A DNA stretch of 13,481 nucleotides, taken from positions 1-13,481 of the forward strand of contig CAZRAD010000071.1 of the NCBI GenBank assembly GCA_964597945.1, in the 5' to 3' direction. This document shows positions 7,694 through 13,481 of the stretch, piece after piece. How positions within the stretch are numbered: the first letter of the stretch is position 1; the number at the start of each line of letters is the position of its first letter. This DNA is from JAPEKQ01 sp964597945. GTDB taxonomy: Bacteria > Joyebacterota > Joyebacteria > Joyebacterales > Joyebacteraceae. Position numbers and translations under genes: made by a program. The notes below the pieces were generated by a model that was given only the letters and a program-made list of their open reading frames with translations, was not told where the DNA came from and did not search any database.

Positions 7694-9255
7694 GCGAAGC
7701 CACACGACACGGCGCGTCCGGGTCGGGCGCGGCCCACCACCCGGGAGAGAACGGGACCGAGAGGAACCTCGTCCACGTCGCGAAGCAGGCGACGGGGGTG
7801 ATGGCCTATCAGTTCGTCGGTCTCGTCATCGGGTTCGGTTCGAATCTCATATTCGCGCGTATCCTCGGAGCCGACCTGCTCGGCGTCTTCGTGCTGGCGC
7901 AGACGACGCTGCTCGTGCTGTCACTGCTTGCCTCGTTCGGGATGGGCCCGACACTGCTCCGTTTCATACCTGTGAGCCTGAGCCGCGACGACCGAAGCGG
8001 AGCCTCAGGAGCGTTCTTCTCCGGCTCGATCCTGGCGCTGGCGGCGAGCGCCGTGACGATCGTGGTGCTCCTGCTCGGCCGGCACGTTGTGTCCGATACG
8101 GTCTTCAATGAACCCCGGCTGCTGCCACTTGTGCCGATCATCGCGGTCGGCATCCTGCCGGCCGCCTTCATCAAGATCTACGGGTTCTCGCTGCGCGCAA
8201 TTCGCCAGGCGAGCCGGGAGACCTTCTGTCTCGAGGTCGTGTTCAAGATCTCGAAGCTCGTCATCTTCCTCGCGCTCTTCGCCTCGGGACTCACACTCGC
8301 CGGTCTGACGTGGGCGATGGCAGCGTCATACGCCGCGGGGGCCGGGGCGATGTACATCCTCCTCGACCGGCAGGCTCGCTACATCACCCGGGGTCCGAGG
8401 ACGACGAGCATCACCTACAGACGCCTCATGTCGTTCAGCGTGACGATGACGTTCGTGGCGTTCATGAACTACAGCCTCAGCATCACGGACCGCACGATGC
8501 TCGGAGTTCTGAGCACGTCGGAATCGGTCGGCATCTACAACATCGCGTTCCTCATCTCCAACATGCTCGCCCTCATCTTCATGGGGTTCAACAACGCCTT
8601 CTCCCCGCTCGTCTCGGAGCTCTATCACAACGAACGGAAGGCAGAGCTCGAGGACCTCTACTCGTCACTCACGCGCACGGTTCTCATCGTCGTCACTCCC
8701 GCGCTGATCTGGCTGATGGGCTTCGGAGACGACGTCCTCCGCTGCTTCGGAAGCGACTTCCCGGCGGGGTACATGGCGCTCGTCATCCTCGGGGTCGGGG
8801 TGCTGACGCGGTGCGCGGTCGGCTCGGTGGGAACGATGCTCGTACTCTCGGGACATCAGAACTACAACGCGGTCAACATCGCCGCGGTGACCGCCGCCAA
8901 CATCGGACTCAATCTCTATCTCATCCCTCGATACGGAGTGCTGGGTGCCGCCATCGCCACGTCGGTCGCGCTGGCCGCGATCAACATTATCGGCCTCATC
9001 GAGGTGAAGCTCCTCCTCGGGATATGGCCGTACCGACTCTCCTACCTCAAACTCGTCGCCGCCGCCGCCGTCGCGCTCGCTGGCAACCTGCTTCTACGCG
9101 CGAACACCCCGGAACTCGGGGTGTTCGTGGTCATCGGCATCCTCGCCGCGACCTTCATCGTCTTCCTCGGCGTCCTCGCACTCCTTGGCTTCGAAAAAGA
9201 CGACCGCATGCTGATGCGCCGCGCGTTCAGCCGGCTCGGCCGCGGACGCGGCTAG
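7690..9255 (+). CDS. Wzx-like lipid-linked oligosaccharide flippase (MOP superfamily)
   Basis: The protein has 521 residues, with about 12-14 membrane segments after a 30-residue hydrophilic N terminus. Family signatures are FARILGADLLGVFVLAQT (55-72), TDRTMLGVLSTSESVGIYN (266-284) and LNLYLIPRYGVLGAAIATS (407-425), typical of polysaccharide-synthesis exporters such as Wzx/RfbX and MurJ relatives. It would flip an undecaprenyl- or other lipid-linked glycan from the cytoplasmic to the outer face of the inner membrane. The ATG overlaps the phosphodiesterase stop (ATGA), and it is the last gene of the operon. No glycosyltransferase or polymerase lies beside it, so the glycan is probably assembled by enzymes encoded elsewhere. 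The exporter family is clear; the substrate is not. Teichoic-acid-type or glycolipid export are alternatives. Confidence 0.93.
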   Translation: MSEATRHGASGSGAAHHPGENGTERNLVHVAKQATGVMAYQFVGLVIGFGSNLIFARILGADLLGVFVLAQTTLLVLSLLASFGMGPTLLRFIPVSLSRDDRSGASGAFFSGSILALAASAVTIVVLLLGRHVVSDTVFNEPRLLPLVPIIAVGILPAAFIKIYGFSLRAIRQASRETFCLEVVFKISKLVIFLALFASGLTLAGLTWAMAASYAAGAGAMYILLDRQARYITRGPRTTSITYRRLMSFSVTMTFVAFMNYSLSITDRTMLGVLSTSESVGIYNIAFLISNMLALIFMGFNNAFSPLVSELYHNERKAELEDLYSSLTRTVLIVVTPALIWLMGFGDDVLRCFGSDFPAGYMALVILGVGVLTRCAVGSVGTMLVLSGHQNYNAVNIAAVTAANIGLNLYLIPRYGVLGAAIATSVALAAINIIGLIEVKLLLGIWPYRLSYLKLVAAAAVALAGNLLLRANTPELGVFVVIGILAATFIVFLGVLALLGFEKDDRMLMRRAFSRLGRGRG

Positions 9256-9278
9256 GTACGAACCGGCGGGAGTCGTAC
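9256..9278. terminator. Hairpin between convergent operons (possible bidirectional terminator)
   Basis: GTACGA (9256-9261) pairs with TCGTAC (9273-9278) around an 11-nt loop. It starts directly after the flippase stop, and the converging kinase gene ends at 9297. No T-run follows on either strand, so if it terminates transcription it is a weak or unusual terminator. Position is the main support. Confidence 0.35.
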
Positions 9279-9296
9279 GGAGATGATTCAGAACCG

Positions 9297-12074
9297 TCAC
9301 CCGACGTTCCGGGAACGATCGCAGTCATCGTCGCCCGCGCCCGTCTCGGGCATCCAGAAGGGCAGTGTTACGGTGAACGAACTCCCACGGCCTGGGGTGG
9401 ACTCCACGACGATGTCGCCTCCCAGCGCCCGGAGTGCGCGTCGCGTGTAGGGCAGTCCGAATCCACCGTCGGACACGTCCACGTCCTCTACGAACAGCGC
9501 CTCGATCCCCTCGACGGAGATGCCTGTTCCGGTGTCCGTGAACTCGACATCCACATCCCGGGCACGCCCGGTAACGCGGATCGTGAGAGTCCTTGTTTGG
9601 GCCGAGTCCATCGCTCGCACGGCGTTCGTCACCAGGTTCTCGAATACCGTGAAGAGCGCACCCCGGGAACCCCTGACCGCGTCGCCGCCGTCCGGCAGAG
9701 TCCCGCGGCGCACGACCTCGACACGGTGATCGTCAAGGAGCTCGCGCCTCAGTGTCAGCGTGTCGTCGAGAACGGAGGTCAGCGAACACCCCGGGTTCGT
9801 CTGGACTGCATACTTGACCGCCTCCGCAGCCGCGACCAGTTGCCCGCGGCCCGTCCTGAGCTTCTGAAGATTCGATTCGAACTCGCCGGACGCGGGGACA
9901 TCTTCGCCAAGCAGCCAATCGAGGGCGGTTGATATCCTGATGGCCTCGCGCTCCATGGAGCCCAGAGGATCCGTCACGAATCCGGCGGCCCGACCGAGCT
10001 GGGCAAGTTCTCTGGTCTCGGGCAGTACGAGACGTCGGAACGCAGCTGCACGCTCGGCGAGGACGCTCCTGAGTTTCTCATATCGCTCCGGGTCATCGAT
10101 GCTGTCGCGCATCCCCTCCGCGAGATTCACCAGCTGCGTGAGATTCTTGCGCGCGGCGTCGGTGATTCGTGAGCCGTCACCGACGGCGATGTCGGCCCCC
10201 CCGCCGTGGATGAACCCCATGATGCGCCGACTCAGTTCCTCGACAGCGGCACCCGAGTGCAACTCGGCATACACCAGCTTCTGTCTCGCGAATCCCGCGG
10301 CGAGCGCGACAAGTGGAATGACACCGCCGATCGGCAGGAGTGGACTTCGCGGAGTGGTCCCCGCGATCCTCCAGACAACGGCGGCCACGCACAGAAAGAC
10401 GGCCGACCAGATGACCGTCGGCAGCCGCCGGAGTCCGCGACCGATGTGACCGAAGAAGACCGTGAGACCGCAGAGTGCAAGCACCGCGGCCGATCCCAGC
10501 GCGAGAGCCGAGCGCCCTGGCAGTGAGCGGGCCTCGCCGAGGCGCGCCGTCAGGTCCGCCACATCGCTCCTCAGGCCGAGCGCCGCCGCTGCCGCCCGGG
10601 CCGTGAGAAGCTCTCTGGTCGCGCCGTCTGAATCGCCCTCTGCCATGAGAACGCCAGCCCCAGCCTCCCCCCGCCGCAGAATCTCCCGGAGACGTTGGGC
10701 TCCTCCGATAAAGAGCGTCGCACTCCCCTGCCGCCTCTCATAGTACTCGACGCCCTTCGAGTTCCGGCTGATGACGGCTCCCTCGAGGATGTCGGGTCTG
10801 CCAAGCCGAACGCGGAGCGAGTCGATCTGGCTCTTCACTCTGCGTTCCTCAGCGACGCCGACAACGGCGACGTCCTGACCGCTGGCGCCGTCGAAGTCGC
10901 GGGCGATGCACGCAACAAGATCGACGCGGGATGAATGGTCCCAGAGCGGGTTCAGGCCGCGATCGTAGACCGAGAGATTGCCCGCCTCCCCGTGCGCCAC
11001 CACGAGCCCATCGACGACCAGGACCTGCTTCACCGGCGCGGGGTGGTCGCCCTCGGCGAGAATCGTTCCGGACGTCCCCACGACCGCAAGCCACCCCATA
11101 GGGTAGTCCCACGCCGTCTCCATCTCTCCGCCGATGACGAAGGTCGTGTCATCGAACGCGGCGGCAGACCTGGCGACGCGATCGGTATGGAGAGACGACG
11201 ATGTCTCCCACGCGTTCTCACCATGGCGCAGCAGTGTCAGAACGCTCCCGTCCGCTGCGCGTCCGAGACACACGACGACGCCTTCGTCGGTGGAAGCGAA
11301 GCACGGACCTGAAATTGGTTCCGGTAGCTCCGAACTCCGCCGAATCGGCCCCTCGGCTCCCGACATGATCTCCACGACCCGTTGTCCATCGATAACAAGC
11401 AGTCGGCCGTCCATAGGCAGTATGGACCACTCACCGGGCGGCGACAGGGTTGCGCGCGACGCGCTTCCGCTCCCTGATCGCGCGCGACGTTCGGGCAGCT
11501 GTACCTCGTGCGGGTTCAGCCTCCATGCTCCGCCCGCGTACGCGGGACGGAGCGACCAGATGCTCGCGGAGTCCCATGCGAACGCGTCCTGTGACCCCGC
11601 GAGAACACCCAGCCTCCAGGTTCCGACCGGGTCGGGCAGCCGCGCGTCGGCGACCGTTCTCATCGCCTCGTAGCTCACGAGGCTTACGACGCTGCCCTGT
11701 AGACCGAGAACGAGATTGGTCCCGGCGCCGCGTGAGCGCTGCGGCGATGTCATCGTACATACATCGGTGACGGGACCGTGACCAGCGAGCAGCACCGGCG
11801 TCGTGAGCACGATCCGGTCCCTCGGCCGGTAGAGAAGGAATGCGATGTGGCCGCTCTCCTGCCCGATGACGAGCTGGCCCGTGACAGAGCCGGCCTCCCC
11901 GTCGGACGGGTGATCGACGGACGCCGCGCACGTCGGAAGAGAGACCTGGGTTGGAAGAGACAGCTCCTCGAGAAGCTCGGGCAGTTCGACGATTGCGCAC
12001 GCCGCCGTACCGGCGATTGAGAGGAGCAACGCCGTCAGCACGGTTCGCGCGAACACGGGAAGGCGAGCCGTCAC
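9297..12074 (-). CDS. Membrane sensor histidine kinase with extracytoplasmic beta-propeller-like sensor
   Basis: The 925-residue protein starts with GTG at 12074, behind a strong AGGAGGTGA site. A signal or anchor segment (7-29) leads to an extracytoplasmic region (about 30-415) of repeated short strands like a quinoprotein/WD propeller, with one degenerate FG-GAP loop (DFDGASGQD, 393-401). A helical linker (about 415-518) and three membrane segments (about 522-543, 552-572, 578-597) follow. The cytoplasmic part holds a helical dimerisation-like region and a clear HATPase_c domain: N box ENLVTNAVRAMD (812-823), G1 DTGTG (847-851), G2 GGFGLP (870-875) and GRGSSFTVTLP near the end. No standard HisKA H-box is visible. 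H623 in MGFIHGG is the best phosphoacceptor candidate. The GTGA overlap joins it to the upstream propeller gene, so it is probably co-translated. The cognate response regulator is not in the window. The signal sensed is unknown. Confidence 0.88.
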   Translation of the reverse strand: MTARLPVFARTVLTALLLSIAGTAACAIVELPELLEELSLPTQVSLPTCAASVDHPSDGEAGSVTGQLVIGQESGHIAFLLYRPRDRIVLTTPVLLAGHGPVTDVCTMTSPQRSRGAGTNLVLGLQGSVVSLVSYEAMRTVADARLPDPVGTWRLGVLAGSQDAFAWDSASIWSLRPAYAGGAWRLNPHEVQLPERRARSGSGSASRATLSPPGEWSILPMDGRLLVIDGQRVVEIMSGAEGPIRRSSELPEPISGPCFASTDEGVVVCLGRAADGSVLTLLRHGENAWETSSSLHTDRVARSAAAFDDTTFVIGGEMETAWDYPMGWLAVVGTSGTILAEGDHPAPVKQVLVVDGLVVAHGEAGNLSVYDRGLNPLWDHSSRVDLVACIARDFDGASGQDVAVVGVAEERRVKSQIDSLRVRLGRPDILEGAVISRNSKGVEYYERRQGSATLFIGGAQRLREILRRGEAGAGVLMAEGDSDGATRELLTARAAAAALGLRSDVADLTARLGEARSLPGRSALALGSAAVLALCGLTVFFGHIGRGLRRLPTVIWSAVFLCVAAVVWRIAGTTPRSPLLPIGGVIPLVALAAGFARQKLVYAELHSGAAVEELSRRIMGFIHGGGADIAVGDGSRITDAARKNLTQLVNLAEGMRDSIDDPERYEKLRSVLAERAAAFRRLVLPETRELAQLGRAAGFVTDPLGSMEREAIRISTALDWLLGEDVPASGEFESNLQKLRTGRGQLVAAAEAVKYAVQTNPGCSLTSVLDDTLTLRRELLDDHRVEVVRRGTLPDGGDAVRGSRGALFTVFENLVTNAVRAMDSAQTRTLTIRVTGRARDVDVEFTDTGTGISVEGIEALFVEDVDVSDGGFGLPYTRRALRALGGDIVVESTPGRGSSFTVTLPFWMPETGAGDDDCDRSRNVG

Positions 12075-13481
12075 TCCGTCACCTCCTCCGGGACGACCTC
12101 GAAGACGTATGCGCCGAGCCTGTTGCGTGGCAGCACGAACTCGTTGTGACCATCATCATTGAGATCACCGATGAAGCCGATGGCGGCGCCGGGTCCTCGG
12201 GAGAGCCCGGTCACTCCTGCCGATGGTTCCAGGAAGCGCGCGCGCGCTTCCTCTACCAGACCTGCGCCCGTTGAGATGAGGTAGCGATCCGGACTGACGA
12301 CCAGGCGCCCCCTGGACATACGCACGTTCCACTCCTCGATGGCCCACCCCAGAGACGTCGCCAGGATCTCCATCTCCCCATCGCCATCGATATCGTTGGC
12401 CACGACCGGAGCGACGCTGCGCTCCTGGTAGCCCTGATGCACGGTGTCAACGAACGAGGCGACCACGTCCAACGCGCCGTCGAGCACGTGCATCCGGCCC
12501 CGCGTTCCTCCGACGACGATGTCCTCCCGCCCATCACCGGTGAGATCGACAAGGACCAGCCCTCGCGGGCTGCCCAGGGCGGAGGTCTCTGCCAGCAGTT
12601 CTCCGGACGAGGACAGGATCGAGAGCGTTCCGGTGGCACTCGACTGTTCCGACCCGCTCACCACAACGACCTCATACCCGGGAGCATCCGCAAGATCGCT
12701 GACACCGAGCTGGAGACGGAGATACGGGCCCGTGAACCTGTGCCGCCAGAGTTCGTGCCCCTCGTGGTCGAGGCAAAGAACGTGTGCGCATCCGGCATCC
12801 GTGACACCGGACCCGTTGACACCGTTCCCGGTGCTCGTCGTGCGATAAATGATCTCATCCAGGCCGTCACCGTTGAGATCCCACACGATCCCGTTACCCG
12901 GAGGCGCTCCCAGCCTCCTCTTCCACAGTGCCTGCCCAGTCTCGATATCGATGGCCACGACGCCCCGGAAACTCCCGAACACTGCGTCCGTGGCCGCGGG
13001 TGACATGATCTTCCCCGGCGCGAGCCTCGGGTGCATCAGCTCACGGTAGAGCATCTCGCTGACCTGATAGCCGCTGTTGAAGTCGACGAGCGCCGTCTCC
13101 CGGCCCTGCAGTCTCACAATATGTGCATGCGTCGGCTTCTGCCGCGCCCCGAGCAGGATCTCCTTCTCGACGTCTCCGGTATCAGACAGAACCAGGAGAC
13201 GGTTGGACACAACAAGAGACTCTCCCCGCGAGGCGGCTCTAACCGCCATCAGCAGACACTCACTATCAGACAGAAGCGTCTCCTTCGAGTAGTTGCGAAC
13301 GAAGAGTTCCTCGGGTGACAGACGGGGCGCTGAGCCGGCGGGAACATAGCGGAGCGACGGGCACCACGCGAGGAGGCGTTGCTCGGCGCTCGCCGGATCG
13401 ATGAACGGCTGGAGCAGGAATGAGCCGTCGATGGTCATGCTGTCCGCAGGACCGGGGAAGCGAACGATCGCGGTCCGCGCC
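12071..13481 (-). CDS. FG-GAP/PQQ-like beta-propeller protein (5' end beyond window)
   Basis: The frame is open across the right edge. The first in-window ATG (13438) gives 455 residues but has no visible ribosome site and no signal peptide. The upstream codons (ARTAIVRF...) look like ordinary protein, so the true start probably lies outside. PQQ-propeller-like strands (GVVAIDIETGQALWKRRL, and HVLCLDHEGHELWRHRF) are followed or interleaved by four FG-GAP/VCBS calcium loops of D-x-D/N-x-D-G-x-x-E/D type. They start at residues 187, 298, 349 and 425 (numbered from 13438), for example DIDGDGEME. Such propellers are usually periplasmic or extracellular and bind ligands or partner proteins. The TGA overlaps the kinase GTG start by 4 nt. 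The pairing suggests it serves as, or is fused by interaction to, the kinase input. It could instead be a membrane-anchored lipoprotein or adhesin-like protein, because the N terminus is unseen. Confidence 0.85.
   Translation of the reverse strand, partial: ARTAIVRFPGPADSMTIDGSFLLQPFIDPASAEQRLLAWCPSLRYVPAGSAPRLSPEELFVRNYSKETLLSDSECLLMAVRAASRGESLVVSNRLLVLSDTGDVEKEILLGARQKPTHAHIVRLQGRETALVDFNSGYQVSEMLYRELMHPRLAPGKIMSPAATDAVFGSFRGVVAIDIETGQALWKRRLGAPPGNGIVWDLNGDGLDEIIYRTTSTGNGVNGSGVTDAGCAHVLCLDHEGHELWRHRFTGPYLRLQLGVSDLADAPGYEVVVVSGSEQSSATGTLSILSSSGELLAETSALGSPRGLVLVDLTGDGREDIVVGGTRGRMHVLDGALDVVASFVDTVHQGYQERSVAPVVANDIDGDGEMEILATSLGWAIEEWNVRMSRGRLVVSPDRYLISTGAGLVEEARARFLEPSAGVTGLSRGPGAAIGFIGDLNDDGHNEFVLPRNRLGAYVFEVVPEEVTE
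12079..12087 (-). promoter_or_regulatory. Shine-Dalgarno site of the histidine kinase, inside the upstream gene
   Basis: On the minus strand AGGAGGTGA lies just before the GTG start at 12074, with 7 nt between GGAGG and GTG, near the 3' end of the propeller gene. It decides the GTG start and indicates independent strong initiation in addition to coupling through the GTGA overlap. Confidence 0.75.

Noticed and set aside
9058..9078. GCC/GTC-rich run that looks like a microsatellite
   Set aside because: It encodes part of an Ala/Val membrane helix of the flippase. Codon bias in GC-rich DNA explains it.
8310..9932. Plus-strand open frame of 540 codons spanning the flippase and the kinase end
   Set aside because: It overlaps two well-supported genes in other frames and crosses their convergent junction. 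The product is Arg/His/Pro-rich without domains.
12071..13438. Complete 455-residue propeller gene starting at the ATG at 13438
   Set aside because: There is no ribosome site or signal peptide at this ATG and the frame stays open to the window edge, so the gene is annotated as 5' partial.

Overview
The window reads as high-GC bacterial DNA with four coding blocks: a large secreted protease gene on the minus strand (left), a three-gene operon on the plus strand (centre), and a two-gene sensor operon on the minus strand (right). The protease carries a gingipain-type C25 domain, CnaB/carboxypeptidase-regulatory-like modules, a proprotein-convertase P domain and a C-terminal SPNPFNP-type (FlgD-Ig-like) sorting module. 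That combination is typical of uncultured FCB-superphylum lineages (for example Eisenbacteria, Krumholzibacteriota, Fermentibacteria, Latescibacteria). The exact phylum is an inference and cannot be fixed from this sequence alone.

Layout. (1) 1-4624, minus: multidomain cell-surface or secreted C25 cysteine peptidase, cut by the left edge about 30 residues before its expected end. (2) 4625-5087: the only sizeable intergenic region. It is a divergent control region with a TATAAT-type minus-strand promoter, an inverted repeat overlapping that promoter, a 21-bp-period direct repeat in the presumed protease leader and a GC-rich hairpin. (3) 5088-9255, plus: three overlapping genes (TGATG and ATGA junctions) for a nucleotidyltransferase-fold protein, a cytoplasmic alkaline-phosphatase-superfamily phosphodiesterase and a Wzx-like lipid-linked glycan flippase. 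(4) 9256-9296: a 41-bp gap between converging genes, holding a small hairpin. (5) 9297-13481, minus: a membrane histidine kinase with an extracytoplasmic propeller-like sensor, preceded with a 4-nt GTGA overlap by an FG-GAP/PQQ-like beta-propeller protein that runs off the right edge.

How the genes may work together. The plus-strand operon looks like a compact envelope-glycan or modified-lipid module. One enzyme could make a nucleotidyl or phosphodiester bond, one could cleave such a bond in the cytoplasm, and the flippase would move the lipid-linked product across the inner membrane. The substrate is unknown. The right-hand pair looks like a split sensor, with a separate calcium-loop propeller protein co-translated with a kinase that has its own propeller. 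The kinase has a clear HATPase domain but no textbook H-box. No response regulator lies in the window. Nothing in the sequence proves that the protease, the glycan module and the sensor are functionally linked. No tRNA, rRNA, CRISPR, insertion sequence or phage feature was seen.
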